Positions 23,001 through 44,014 of a stretch of 64,000 bases of DNA are shown one piece after another; position 1 is the first letter of the stretch, and each line of letters begins with the position of its first letter. A program made the position numbers and the translations under genes. The stretch covers positions 61,691,322 to 61,755,321 of the forward strand of contig NC_086250.1 of assembly GCF_021018805.1 (NCBI RefSeq). The letters are read 5' to 3'. The notes below the pieces were generated by a model. The model made no database searches. It was not told the origin of the DNA and saw only the letters and a program-made list of their open reading frames with translations. The stretch comes from Prinia subflava (taxonomy: Eukaryota; Chordata; Aves; Passeriformes; Cisticolidae).

Positions 23001-26000
23001 CACCAGACAATTTAAGACTGAAATGCCTCTTGTTCTACAGGGGACTGAATTCAATATTCCATTGTCCAGGAAGGGTGTTCCAAATGCAGGGCAGTCCCCT
23101 TTCTATCTGTTAAAACTATTCCACTAAAAATTATCTGTGGGGTAAGTTCCCTTTTGCCAGGAAGGTTTTAGGAAAAAGGTTTCTTGCTCTCGCCTTTGGG
23201 TATCCTGCCAACAGCCCTAAGCCCACAGCTCTTCTAATATTGCCAAGATTGGACTGGGCCCACTCAGAAGCAGGTGATTGAAGATGTGTCACACCGCAGT
23301 CTCACGATGTGATTACAGGTCCCAAAAATGGGCAGTGGGTTAACTTTAGTCATTTTTAGCTCGGTAAAAAACTACCCACGGCCATCTAACCCTAAGTACA
23401 CACTTAGTGACTAAAATCTGGAGTTCATTTGTAACTTAAAGATCTCTGTTACTATGGTTGTGCTGAGGTAATCAGGTTTAGATACCAGTTAGGCTGGAAG
23501 ATTTGAGAATAGGTGTATTCAACATGGATGTTTAATTGCCCTAATTGGTCTTAACACTTTTGTGGATCTGTCCCCCTAAGTCAAGTGTTTAGCCTAGACA
23601 TTCACACAAAATTGAAAGCTTTTGCTTTAATTCTGGGGGGGTTCATTTAATTTCTTTGTGAACCTGTGATGGATTTCTGCTATTAACTCCTTTAAATCCT
23701 AAAAATATACATATGGAATAAAGGGCAATAATACTGGAACAGATAAGCTCCTCTGTTTCCTTATATATAATATACAGAACAGAAACTAAGCAAAATGCAA
23801 GACTCAGAGCAAGTCCAGAGAGAGGGTTGTGTCACTGTAAAATGTAACAATAATTCAGTAAGTAAATAAATAATGCTTATTTACAATCTTTAGATAGAAG
23901 AAATAAATGAACAAATAAGGCGAGAGAAAGAAGAGGCAGAAGCTCGTATGCGCCAAGCAACAAAGAGTTCAGAAAAGTCAACCACTGGCGGTGGAGGGGG
24001 AAGCAAAAATTGGCCAGAGGATGATTTACAGTTGCTAATTAAAGCTGTGAACCTCTTTCCAGCAGGGACTAACTCAAGGTACTTCTCGGGTTTAGTGCTA
24101 CAAGCTCTTACTAACAAATTTTAATTAAATTACAAGCATAATAAAACATTTTCAGATCATCCCAAGTACTCTGTCAGTATAAGGACTTCCTAAACATCCT
24201 CCTTTTCCTTGACTCGCAAGCAGCCAGTGGTTTGTTTTTCCTTGGTGCCGTGCTCCGTGTGTCACTGGAGTTAGCTCTGGCCCTGTACCTTGTTTCCCCC
24301 AGGTTTGGGCCTCAGTCCATTAGTAAGATGGTGCTGAGGTGCCTGTTTGCACAGGGCTTACTCCAGGGTAGGCTCCAGTCCCTAAGTGGAGAACAAAGCC
24401 ACCCCCGTGACTGGTGTGCAGGTGGAGAGGCAGCCAAGTGTGTAAGCTGCTTCCAGGAGCTCCACAGTGAATGTGAGGCTGGTTTGTCCTCTGCATGGTA
24501 GGAGGAAAATAGCCTGAGTTAAGTTCACCAGCTTTGTTCAGGGGAAAAGGGAAAGGCTGGGATTTACAGAAAGCAGCACTGGCACTCAGCTTACTGCTAA
24601 GCATCAAAAACAGGACCACACTTTAAATACTTTTTCACAAGAATGAAATGCCTTCTTCCATTAGGATTACACAGATTTCAAATCTCTATTACAAGATTTG
24701 GATGCTTACTGAAAAAAAACAAACAGCTGCCATACTCCTTGGAGGTGGTGTCAGTGCCTGCTTGTGCAGCTCAGCAGTCAGGCCTCGAGGCTCCTGTCTG
24801 ATCAGTGGTACATACTGCCTTCCATTTGCTAAGAATCCACTAGGAATATTCTTGGGGCTAGGGCTGTTCCAGCCTTCTCCTGTTTAAGCCTCTTTACCTG
24901 ATGTTTAGGCATTCTTCCTGGGGGCAGTAACTTCTCAGCCCTTCAGTGCAGCCAGAGGTGTTTCGGGAATTCAGGAAAGCAGCAGTTAAGCAGAATTTTG
25001 AGGATCAGAGGTTTGCACTTACCTACATCCTACCCCATCCTTTTTCTGTACTGGGAACTAAGTTCACCCAAGCTGACTGAATTCTTCAGTTAGTGACTGA
25101 AAGCTTTGCAGAACAGGTACTCTGGGATTTTACACATACTTAAATATGTTTGAATTTACTCAGGAGTTTATAAAAATGTGTACAGGAGCTTGACCATAGC
25201 TTGTATGAAGATAAGGTAGTATGTAATATGCTGGTTTATCCTTTCTGTTCTTTGTGTAGGTGGGAAGTTATTGCCAACTATATGAACTTGCACTCTACTA
25301 CTGGAATAAAACGAACAGCAAAAGATGTCATCAATAAAGCAAAGAGTCTCCAAAAGCTTGGTATCTATATTACCTTACTTTTGTAATAACATGGGCTGCC
25401 TGCTTTTGTACAGCCCCAAAAGAAATGTAGTTCAGATGGAGGGTTTAGAGGAGCATTTATGTGATTCAGTATTTTCATCCTAATGGCTCTTTTTTAAGTC
25501 AGCACCTCACAAGGAACTCTGACTGTAGCTTGATGCTCTGATGTGTGGGACACATGAAATGCAAGGGCTCAGGGAGAGATAAATGGGCCTCTCAGAAAGC
25601 TCCCTACAAAGGAAGGCATCTAAAATAAATGGAACTGCTGAAGCTCTAGAGACACTTTATAAAAAATTAATAGAATCAACACCAGAGTAAGACACCTAAA
25701 TGAATTTGACTCATCTCCTCTTCAAAAATGAATATAAAAATGAAAAATGAAGCCTAGACAGCTCTGGAATAAGGCCGCAAGGAAATTATACATTTCACTA
25801 CAGAAGGAAAAAAAACCCCACCGAGTTTTCAAGAGGTTTCTGCATTACAAACCACAGTGGCACAAGGAGCACCTGGATTTTCCATGCTCCTGCCTCTCTG
25901 ACATGGTCATACCCTGGGCAATGCATGAGTTTTGTGCCCCAGCTGTTAACTGAGAGAAAAATCCATCTTGATTTTGGTGAAGTTGCAGATTCAGGTCTAA

Positions 26001-27363
26001 GATTATATGGAACAAGTATTCCTCTGAGCACTGTAAAGCAGGATATAGGGGTTGGAGAATCTGACACTGAGAAAAGTTTATTGGACCCTGAATGATTTTT
26101 TTTAATTACCAACCTCTTTACCATTGTTTTAAAGTAAGTAGGAACTGGGGTTTATGATTTTGTGATTATTGTAACTAATCTGCTACAGAATGTTATTATT
26201 ATTTCATCTGTTTTTAATGTTCTTGCAGTAATTATTCTCTTTAATGTCTGTTGCTCATAGACCCTCATCAAAAAGATGACATAAACAAGAAAGCATTTGA
26301 CAAATTTAAAAAAGAACATGGTGTGGTGCCTCAGATGGACAGTGCTGCCCCCTCAGAACGATTTGAAGGTAAAGGTGAAAAGGGAGCCTTTCTTGTGCAC
26401 TTGTTTCCCCTGGGTCTCTAAAAGAAAGTAACCCAGAACTTACTCAAGACTTGCTTACAAGCTTTCATAGCAAGTAAGTCATCCAGGCTCTGGTGCCAGG
26501 GTTTCTGCTACACACATTACATCCCAAAACTGCATGGATTTCAAATCAACTATTATAGGTTTTACAATGTTTCTAGACTCCTTTTAAAGTATCTATTCTT
26601 GCTGTCATTTTGTATTTAAAACCAGGATCACCTCTAGATTCATCCCCTTGGACTACAGAAGAACAAAAACTTTTAGAACAAGCATTGAAGACTTATCCAG
26701 TAAATACTCCTGAAAGATGGGAGAAAATAGCAGCAGCTGTTCCAGGCCGGTCAAAAAAAGACTGCATGAAGCGATACAAGGTGAGGTCCCTCTCCTCCTC
26801 CTGGGACTGTCACTAGTCCAGGTCTGCAGAGAATCCTTTGCTTTCACTGTTCCACTGCCTCCCAGAGACAGTACCTGACACAGGCAAAATGATGGAGCCT
26901 TACGGGAAACTTTTTATTTTTGGTAACTCAACCCCAAAAGAGCAGTAAGGACTAAATGTTCCTCAGTGGAAATAATGGCTGTGGAAGCTGGGAAAGAAGG
27001 TCTGTGTCAGGAAATTTGTCTTATAGTTTTGACAGCAAGCTCTTTTAGAGGGTGAAGTCCTAGCCCTAGCCTCCTGTATGCAAAATTCCTGGTACACGAG
27101 CACTGACCTTCCATCAATTGATTTGTTTCTAAGAGAAATTGCTCTACAGTATTAAACCATGTAGACTTCTCATTATGTTGAGAACTAGAGTGTTTCACAG
27201 TAAATATGCGTAGTATTCAGAACCACAGCATTGTTCACAAGTTACATGTTTAGTTAAGTTTCTTTTTTCCCCACCTTCTCCTCTTCAGGAACTCGTGGAA
27301 ATGGTCAAGGCAAAGAAAGCTGCTCAAGAACAAGTGATGAATGCTACTAAAGTCAAGAAATGA
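11087..27363 (+). CDS. DNAJC2: DnaJ homolog subfamily C member 2 (MPP11/zuotin/ZRF1), 622 aa
   Basis: DNAJC2 is the J-protein of the ribosome-associated complex. It stimulates Hsp70 at the tunnel exit and, as ZRF1, binds chromatin through ubiquitylated H2A. Seventeen coding exons: 11087-11153, 11696-11886, 12445-12520, 14215-14313, 16540-16681, 17835-17915, 18650-18715, 20511-20602, 20700-20821, 21643-21792, 22065-22153, 22240-22309, 23894-24078, 25260-25360, 26261-26368, 26626-26780, 27289-27363. They total 1869 nt, 622 aa; human is 621. The J domain spans about 88-161 with HPD at 120-122. A very charged Lys/Glu/Ala helical stretch, encoded by exons 9-10 (about 272-362), follows. Two SANT/Myb-like domains lie at about 452-505 and 552-602, anchored by KNW and SPWTTEEQ. 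The start [12 protein letters not shown] aligns in place with the human N-terminus and has a strong Kozak context (GCCATGG). An in-frame ATG at 11006 would add 27 residues of Ala-rich sequence and is less likely. All frames are intact. Confidence 0.97.
14815..14884 (+). mobile_element. CR1 LINE 3' end fragment
   Basis: The string TTTTAGAGGTCTTTTCCAAC followed by TTAATGATTCTATGAC is the CR1 3' terminus in sense orientation. It lies within DNAJC2 intron 4. Confidence 0.75.
19782..19823. repeat. 14-bp unit, three perfect copies
   Basis: CTACTGGTATTAGT is repeated three times in tandem within DNAJC2 intron 7. The copies are identical, so the expansion is recent. Confidence 0.9.
19857..19920 (-). 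mobile_element. Short CR1 LINE fragment
   Basis: GTGGTTTGGGTTGGAAGGAG with CACGTAGTTCCAACCTCCCT is the reverse complement of the CR1 3' end. It lies in DNAJC2 intron 7, antisense to the gene. Confidence 0.75.
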
Positions 27364-27388
27364 CTCTTACTGACAATCCTTGTTTTAT

Positions 27389-27394
27389 AATAAA
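27389..27394 (+). terminator. DNAJC2: Poly(A) signal of DNAJC2
   Basis: AATAAA lies 25 bases after the TGA stop, giving a 3' UTR of only about 45 nt. A TG/T-rich stretch follows at about 27405-27430, as expected for a downstream element. Confidence 0.8.
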
Positions 27395-27548
27395 AAATGC
27401 AAATACTGTACATGTTTCCATTCCTTTCTTCATTATACAGACACACAGGAGGGGCTGGTTCTTGAATTTCAGTCTTCTCAAAAGCAACTCCAAAGTTTTA
27501 AACAGGGGTGTAGTTGGTTTGTTGGGTGTTTTTTGTGGTTTTCCATTT

Positions 27549-27554
27549 TTTATT
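27549..27554 (-). terminator. PMPCB: Poly(A) signal of PMPCB
   Basis: TTTATT on the plus strand is AATAAA on the gene strand, 34 bases after the PMPCB TAG stop. With the DNAJC2 signal it leaves roughly 100-150 bp between the two convergent 3' ends. Confidence 0.8.
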
Positions 27555-27588
27555 AAAGCTAAAATATGCTGGAAGTTCTTGTTATTCA

Positions 27589-35543
<7,955 letters not shown>

Positions 35544-35739
35544 CTTGACGCCGTGATAGGCGGGGCTGGGGGCGGGGCGGGGCCGGGGCGGGGCTGGGGG
35601 CGGGACGGGCCGAGCGGCCTTCGGGAGAGCTCGGGAGAGGGGCAGTTCCATCCGCCCCCGGCGGGGGGCGCAGCGGGGCAGGGCAAACTGCATTGGTACA
35701 GCCCAGGGGAGGTGAGAAATGGGAATGTCCCGGGGTGAA

Positions 35740-35865
35740 GGGAGCCGCAGGGATCATGGAGTCCAACTGCTCGCCCTGCACACGGTCAGCGATCCCATCG
35801 TGTATCTGAGAGCGTTGTGCAAGCGCTCCTGGAGCTCTGGAGGCTTGGGGCTTGGTTTTAGGGGT
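35740..35865 (-). mobile_element. CR1 LINE fragment upstream of PMPCB
   Basis: CAGGGATCATGGAGTCCAAC, then CTCGCCCTGCAC and GAGAGCGTTGTGCAAGCGCT, match the CR1 3' region in reverse. It is GC-richer than the other CR1 copies here, as expected beside a CpG island. Confidence 0.7.
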
Positions 35866-36099
35866 CCCGCTCTCCTCAGTGCCCCAGAGCAGCGCAGCTG
35901 GAAGGCCATTTTCCTGCCGAGATCCCATTACGGCCAGGTTCAGTACACACAAAGCGCTGCCTCCCCGCTGCTCCGTGAGCTGCCCGGGCACGTCCCTGCG
36001 CCGCGGCTCCTTCAGCTGCTCCGGGCCCTTTGGGCACGGCTGGCTGAGGGCGCTGCGCTCCATGCGGGACAGACCCGCTCTGACTGGGGAAATCCCGAG

Positions 36100-39000
36100 G
36101 CTGGGATAACCTGGAGTCTTCTTCAGAAGTGTATGCAACAGAGCTGAAACACCTGTTCTGGATAGGAGGGCTTCATGCAGAGCAGTAAATTCAGCGCTCC
36201 GCAGAGCCTGTGCCAGCGCTGCTGAACCACCTCAGCTCCAGGCACAGGACTCCAAACCGCTGGGAATGCTCCCTCCCAGCTGCCAGGGGCTGGGAACGGC
36301 TTGTGCGAATGCTACTTGACAAGAGCCAAATTTGGGCTGCGAAAAGTTCTGGAAGTGTGGCAGTGGAAGCAACTTCAGTGCCGAGGATGGTTCCTGAGCA
36401 GGTTTGGAATGCATGGTTGTAGATAAATAGGTACAGACGTGCAAGAAACAGTGCTTGGTTTTGACTTCATGGTTAGTTTTTTTACATTTTTTAGGAAATT
36501 TTCATTTGAGTAATCAAGCATTATCTCAAAAATGAAGGAAAACCAGGGTGAAATTCTGTTATTTGTCCCACAGTCTGTTAAGCGACACAATGCAAAGAAA
36601 CAAAATACTACTTTAAAAAAATCTGCACTACTTATGCTGGGGGAAGCACTGTTTCTAGGTACCATTTTCCTAATCCTGAATGCCTCAGACAGTAGCACAG
36701 TACTTTGGACACCCTCTGCCTCTGTACAGATACCAGAGATACCACAAATCTTCCCTGTCTTGCCCGCTTTTAGAAGTGGAAGAAAGCTTGGCTCTTGGCC
36801 CATGATCAGGAGGAAGAGGTTAAAAAGGGTAGGAACTGCAGATGTTCCTGATCAAAAGGAAGAGGTTGAAAATGGTGGGAACTGAGGATGCTTCTACTCA
36901 GGATGATCTGTCTCTTGCAGCTGCCAAGCTCCTGTTACTCAGAGGTGACTCAAGAGCTGTCGTGTTGCTCCCTTCCCCTGAAATGTTACCAGTCACATGC
37001 AGATTTTAGGTAAGAAAAACTAAAACTTGTGACTCCTAAAGAACACTGGATTGTTTCTGAGCTGGCTCAGGTGCTGAAGTGTGAGAAGGCTCAGAGATTT
37101 AGCTTTTAAGACTCCAAAACATGGACCAGTTTCAGAAAAATCCACTGTATTTTAAACATATAGCTTTTGGGGGGTATTTTATATATGCAGGCAAGTTCTT
37201 ATTCCCTTGGCAGCTCGGAATGAAATTGCACTGACTGCCCTGAAATGGTTGCACTGCCAGTTCATAAGCTCTGTGCTCAAACAGCAGCTTAGTCCTGCAG
37301 CTGGCCTTGTCCAGTTTCTGTCACAAGGACTGTAATTGCGTAAGAATAGTAAACCCTCAAAGCATGATATATTGCATACAATTAAAAATGAAAATGATAC
37401 TGTCATTAACACATAGGTTAAAATATAAACCTAAATGCCAAGAAACTAGATGCTTCCTAATTTGACAGTGATGCCTTGACCACATGTGGAACTGCAGATC
37501 TCTTACTGAAATTGTTACTTTGCTGTCTGTACTATTTTAGTGCCCACATACCTTGTGTAAGAAGGATCTTGTAGCTGCAAAGCATGCATATCCTTTCACC
37601 AGAGAATTTACATTGGAGTCAAATTAGTTTCCATGGAATAGAAAATCTAACCTTACATAAAACTAGCTACTTCTTTATTTTTTGTTTCATTTCTCCCATT
37701 TAGTTTATGCATATTCAAAAGATCCATCCAGTTCCACCTTTTTTAAAATTTCAGATAGAGCTCTGTCAAGTTGTAAAAGAAAAAAAGCAAAGCGCCAATC
37801 TGTGCATCTGAAAATTAAAATTAAGCTTCTGTTCCATTTTACAGCTAGATCTAACTGATCTCATTATGCTGGGATTTATCTCAAAGATGTTTTACCAGAT
37901 TTCACTAACCCATTAGCCATCCTAGAAATTTGAATCCTTGCTAGACATAGAATTACAGCTGAAGATGAACTGATTATCCCCATAACATGTCTCCTACTTA
38001 ACAAAATAGGAGTGTCTCATATGCAAATGTAATCTAAATTTTAGCATCCAGCAAAAGTCATTAGGGAGATGCAACTCTAAATTAAGAAATCTTATTAACC
38101 AGCTAAAAATGCAATAAAGTAAAAAAAACCTGGTGATCTACAGTAGGAGCTGAATACATACATATTCACCACTAAACTTTTATAAAACATTGCTTTTTAA
38201 ATGGTTTTAACATTTTTTTTTATTACAGTAAGATTATTTAGAAATGGGCAAGGAATGCTCACAATATCCCTCTATTTTAGGTAAATAGCATTATCTGCCA
38301 CTTCCAGATAGAGAAAATTAAGCCTTTCTTCGTAGTTCTTATGTGTCCAGTCTCAAGTAAAAATGGAATTAAAAGGCCAAGGCTAAAAGAAAGAAGTTCT
38401 ATATAAATTATGTCCTTGTCATCAGCATTACTGATAAATAGTTGTCTGCTAATTTCAAGATGCCACAGAGCCTTTGAGTGGATTATGATCCACTCATAGG
38501 TGACAGTCTCAAGATGAAAATCTGGTTCCTTGAAATCCTGATTCCAGATTTCACCCTAAGTATGGGAGCTTTGTATTTCACACTAAGTATCTATTTTAGA
38601 TCAGCATCCCTCCTAAAGAGGTGCCTGGAAAAGGACAAAATGGCACTTTCAGATTTTAAGCTTAAAATTTGTCTAGAACTCCATTGAAACCAGTAGTAAT
38701 GCACAGCCTGAATTATATAATTCCAATTCCTGGGGTTTTTTTTTTTTTTGAGGAAATAAGGTTTCCATGTTCATTACTGTACAATATCAACCAAACGCCC
38801 CAGGCATCTCAAAGAAAAGGCCGTTCCAGGAACCACCGGCTGAGGAGGAGCTGCACTATCAGCTCACACATGGGAGAGATTCTACACTACCCCATAGGAA
38901 AAAAGATTCAGCTGGTGCTGATGCCAGCACTCATAAATCTAGCTTGTTGCTTCTAGAGTAACATTCTACTTTATAAAACAATTCCATGTGGTACCAGTGA

Positions 39001-42000
39001 TATAAATGAGAAATCTGCTTATGCATATCCCATGTATCACAGTTCAGCACTGGGGCTGACCACAACACTATGAAACCAACATTTCTGTAACTCTGAACTA
39101 GGATGACAATCTTGATATGAGCAAAGAAAGCATGATTTTGAAAGGTTTTTCTTTCAATTGCATATATAAAGTATTTCTTCTGAAATAAAAAGTTCATATC
39201 AGCAAGACACTATCATGATCAGCTTATTACAGAAGTACTTGGGAAGAACATACCCCGTTACAGGCTGATCCAGCCCCGGAGTAAGAGGCACAGGAACTAA
39301 GCAATAGGACAGCACTGCTCAGGAAAAAATCCTTCAGAATTGCTTGAAACCATCACACAGTAAACATTAACAATTGAAATTGCCTTTGGCTAAACTACTG
39401 CTTAATGCTGTGTTAGCTTTTTGTAGAGTCATCGTGTTCATTGTTTATTTACAATCTATCTTTTTAAAGCAATGATACAGTATTGCCTTTAATGAATATG
39501 ATGAAATCCAGCTGCCAGGAATTGGCTTGATCTCAGCCAAGCAAGCAGAATTCAAACGAGCCTAAACACATGGGCTCAAGAAACAATACATTATTTTGTA
39601 GAGGAGAGGGCTGGAGGGCTTTTGGGGAATAAAGCTGTTTTGAGAATACAAATCAAACTTTACAGACATTGTGTTCTCTGATTTTCATGCCAGCTGTTCA
39701 CTGGCATCTAGCTGACTATTTTAATCAGTATTACCTAGAAGTTACCCCTCAGCTAATTAAATTGCAATAGCTTTTCTTTCCCATGGTTAACCACTGGGCA
39801 GCAACTGCAAAGGCCTACAGGCCTGTAGGCCACTGATACTGGTCTTTTGTACTCTCAAGCTCCAAGGAAGACTGTCTAAATTAAACATAGAGGCTGTTGG
39901 CTGAATTTATAACATTTCAGTTGCTCATTAACAGAGCACTCTTTTGAAGCTGTTGATTAAAAGCTTTCTTCAGGGAATATTACAGAACTCTGCCTGCATG
40001 CAGTTCTCTCTTTTTTCCCCTAAGTACTTATGCAGTGAAATAAGTAAATCCATAAGTACCAGACAGCCCACTACCTGACAGCTGAGGGCTTTTATCAGAA
40101 AGATAAATGGAAGGAGTTTGGATAGCTCATAACAACAAATTTTCAGGAACAACATGCCAAACAAATGATTCTGCCTGATGCAGTAACTCAACAGGAAATT
40201 CCTGTGGGTAAATTAATCTGATTTAGCTAAACAGATAGGTTTCTCCTTGCCCTTTAGCAGAGTCACTGCAGAATAAGGATTAGTCCTTTTTTATTGCTTT
40301 TGTTTGCATTGTACACAAGTATCACTTCCATCCTTCCCCGTGACTATAACCACATACAGGTTCCATGTTTTAGAGCATTATTCTGATTCCGTGGTAGATG
40401 AGTTTCCAAAACTTCAACATTTATTTCAACCTTTTTCTCATTTTAAGAAAGGGTCACTTCAGTGAATATTTTTTCCAGAAAATAATTAAGAACTCACCTG
40501 AGTCCCTGGTATGATTCAACCAAAACTAACACACTGAAAGCTGAAATTCATGCAGTTACTGAGAAGATTAGAATTTGGCACCTGTTCAGGCAGCCACGAC
40601 AGCCCCCTTCTTTGATTCTCTGATTCATTCCTCCTCTGTTCAGCATTGTTCAGATAGCAATCCTGGGGGCATTTTTCAACAATCTGTGGAAGGAAAATAA
40701 TTACCCAAAAATGCTGCTATGCTACTCATCACAGTTTCTAATACAGTAAGTGTACACTTACATGCTATTGTAATATCCAGATAACTGAGTTTTCTATTTC
40801 CTCTCTTAAAACCTGCTTTCTCACTCTTTAACTCCTGTAATCTTACTAATGCTTAAGTTAGGCAACACAAACTACAGACCATGTAGTTTTATACTGATGA
40901 TAATACAGTGATTACACACTTCCCCAAAATAGTCATTGATCCAGGGCAGGTTTTGTTTGGCTATCAGGCTTCCCTGTTGCACTCTAACTGTGGAAACAAA
41001 ATAAATGAGCATTCTGCTTTACAGCTCTATCCAGCTTCCTACTTGATTTCCTAGCCTGATTGACTGCCATCATGTTGTACTCTCAGGGTTCATCACACTA
41101 TTGCAGACTGGCCAAATCTGTGTCCCAAATCATCTCTCTGTGCTTTAGGGCCTCCCTTGTGCTCATGTATAGAAATTGTATCACTCTTCACACCTCAGCT
41201 GTGCACAACCAGTCCTCTGTGCTCTTTCAATAGTCAGTGGAGGGAAACAGGCATCTTGATTTTTTGGATTATCCTTTGTACTCTGGACACCTCTGTAGGG
41301 TGGTTATTTAGAAATGTTTCCTCATGGTGCCTCCTCCCCCCCTGATTGCAGAGGAATGAATTACTAGTTCAGCAGACTCAAACACTCAACTTCTAGGTGG
41401 CTACCTTCAGGCAAAACAAACTTTATCCTGAACTTCAGGCTAGGAGCTCATCGCATGTATCTAAATATCCCTTATCTAAATATCTGATTCCTATATTTTA
41501 ATATATTAGAGTATATTCTGCAGATTATAAATGCATTTTCTCAAGGGCACAGCAAGTTGAATTTATACTCTGTAAGGGCCTACAGCATTTTAATGCAGGA
41601 GGCTGGAAATTTTGCAGCACTTATACTTAGTTTTAAATACTGAGTGCTTGCCATTAATTAAATATAAATACAATAATCACATGAGTATTCCTTGAATTTT
41701 TTTATTTTATATTACAAGAAGTTTATTTTTTTTATGCATGCGCATATGCAAGGTTCAAGCAACTGGATTTTGTACTGATTGTAGTGTGATGAACAATCAC
41801 AATGTAGAAGTTATCAGGGGAAAAGCTACGAGAGTTGACAGATAGTTGGGAAAGAGAAAGTTGGGGATTTTATAACCTGAGAAGCTGTCAGAAGTTTGGA
41901 AATGTGGAATATCATTGCTCAGATATTTTTGCTCATATAAGAGGTAAACTTGTTAAGGCTGATATTCAGACTTTTAAATTTCAGGTTAATGATCTGATTG

Positions 42001-43400
42001 GCAGAGTTTAGTCTCTGCATTTCACTAAATATCATTTTTTCAGACTGATTTCAGACTCACTGGCCTTTTTTACAGAAGGAAAACCATTTCTGAAGCTTCT
42101 TAAACCCACTGTATTCTATATTCCAGATTGAAGCCTTTCTCAAATCCTATTATAGCCCAGAGTGGCAGAGTACCATTTTTCATGAGAGACAGCTGCTTTT
42201 GCTAGTCATTTTCTTCCCTACCACTTTTCTACATTTTTCTGACTTCCAGATGTTTGGCAGCCAGTGCAGTGCAGTATTTCCAAGAAAGCTTCCGAACATT
42301 TACTAAACCCAGACAGTGTGCATGCACAGGTTTTCTCTGCAGCTGATGTGCACTGTGATGCTTTTCTCTCACAAAAGCCATGCAACTCAAGGCTTGGATG
42401 CTCAGAAAATCACCAGGTTTGCAGTGCGAGAGTTTCAGTGCACGTGTGTTAATCAGTTGATCTGTAAACAAGCTGTAAGTTTGCAATGTCCAGAAGACAA
42501 ATAAATTGACACAAACACATAGAGATCTAGTATACCTTAAATACATTTGCTTCCACGTTTGCCTTTGGAACCTCAGATGTGACTGTGAGGCATGAGAGTA
42601 CCTGTGTGCCTCTGAAACAGATTTTTTTTTTTAAATTTGGAAATCGCATTTAACTAAGTATGTAAAAACTGGGTTTATATGGGAGGCTTGAGATCCACCT
42701 AAGAGGCATTTTCAAACACAACATGGTCTTCATAGCAGATGAGCTATAGTAAGTCAAACGAAATAAGGTCTGGAATAGGAATCTAAGTCATTACTACTCA
42801 GTAGATCCAATAGAATTAGGGGATGGGCAGTTACTCTCTAGCTGATTGCAGTTCCTGCAGATAGTAATGCATAGGAGTTGCACTAATTCAAGCATTAGCC
42901 ATAATCTCATATATTTCTGACTGTCCCTATCAATATCCTGCTGGTCTGTTAATGCAGAGTTACTTTTGTATTATGTAATGTAGTTACTTTTTGCTGAAAC
43001 ATTTTTCCCAATAAAAAATAAATCCAGAACTTGCTTCCAGCTGCACAGTGCACAAATTCCACAGGTATCCTTTTTGTCTTTTCCACCTTTTATTCTGCCA
43101 CTATGATAAACCTGTATTTTCCAGTCTTGGCTTTCTAGCAGTGAAATGATCTACTTCTCAATCTTTTCTTTTAGAATTATAAGTTAAGCATTAGGAATAA
43201 TTTTTAGTATAATTATAATTTGATCATAAAGGATTTATTGAGAAATTCTACACAACCCAAATCTTCTTGGAACTATTCCATTCCACTATTTTCCAAAGTT
43301 TTCAGTAGCCTGTGGATAAATAAATATGTGGCATTCCAATTTTTATTTCATCCATATAAGGTACTCATGCATTTCTCAGAAATGTATGGATTGACCCTCT
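36100..43400. other. Intergenic, no gene recognised
   Basis: No exon with recognisable similarity, tRNA or clear repeat family was seen apart from a short duplication at 36804-36895. The sequence is AT-rich. The stretch 39600-39800 has several TAATTA-like cores and could be a conserved noncoding element, but that needs alignment. A 117-codon open frame at 36532-36885 has no recognised homology and is probably chance. Confidence 0.5.
36804..36895. repeat. 46-bp imperfect tandem duplication
   Basis: Two units begin GATCAGGAGGAAGAGGTT at 36804 and GATCAAAAGGAAGAGGTT at 36850. They have diverged at several positions. Confidence 0.8.
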
Positions 43401-43406
43401 CTGTGT

Positions 43407-43577
43407 CTACATAAAATCTATCTCAGAGAGGTTGTGGAGTCCCCATCCTGTATGTGTTTGAGAGCAGGCTGGATGGGGCTCTGAGCAACTTGATTTAGTA
43501 TGTATCCACCCATGGCAAGAGGGTTGGAACAGATGAGCTTTAGGCTCCCTTCCAACCCAAACCATTCTATGATTCCA
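43407..43577 (+). mobile_element. CR1 LINE 3' end
   Basis: Starting at AGAGAGGTTGTGGAGTCCCC it continues through GGCTGGATGGGGCTCTGAGC. It ends CCTTCCAACCCAAACCATTC then TATGATTCCA, the full CR1 3' tail in sense orientation. Confidence 0.92.
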
Positions 43578-43806
43578 CCCCCAATCATGTATATTTGAAT
43601 TAAGACAACATATCTTCACAGTCTACATTAAAGCACTAGGAACTATGTGCATAGTTGAGATTTCCCATCTGATCTTTACAGCCATAGCCTGTAAAGTCCC
43701 AAATCAAAGTTCAGCACAGTCAATGAGACCTTCAACTTAATTCAAAATACTTGCCTTTAAACAGATTACTTGACTTGCATATAGTGGTGGCTGACACAAC
43801 GAGACC

Positions 43807-44011
43807 ATGGAATGGAATGGAATGGAATGGAATGGAATGGAATGGAATGGAATGGAATGGAATGGAATGGAATGGAATGGAATGGAATGGAATGGAATGG
43901 AATGGAATGGAATTTCCGGAATGGAATGGAATGGAATGGAATGGAATGGAATGGAATGGAATGGAATGGAATGGAATGGAATGGAATGGAATGGAATGGA
44001 ATGGAATGGAA
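43807..44011. repeat. (GGAAT)n pentanucleotide array
   Basis: About 39 copies of ATGGA/GGAAT run in two near-perfect blocks (43807-43912 and about 43919-44011), split by a short TTTCCGG interruption. Because 5 bp is not a multiple of 3, all three frames encode the same five-residue cycle and stay open on both strands; those frames are not genes. The array abuts a minus-strand CR1 fragment. Confidence 0.97.
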
Positions 44012-44014
44012 TAT

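Noticed and set aside
35719..36147. 142-codon plus-strand open frame upstream of PMPCB
   Set aside because: Its first part is the translation of a reversed CR1 3' fragment, and the rest is GC-rich sequence without recognised homology.
36532..36885. 117-codon plus-strand open frame
   Set aside because: No homology recognised. Its end is made of a 46-bp duplication whose period is not a multiple of 3. Probably chance.
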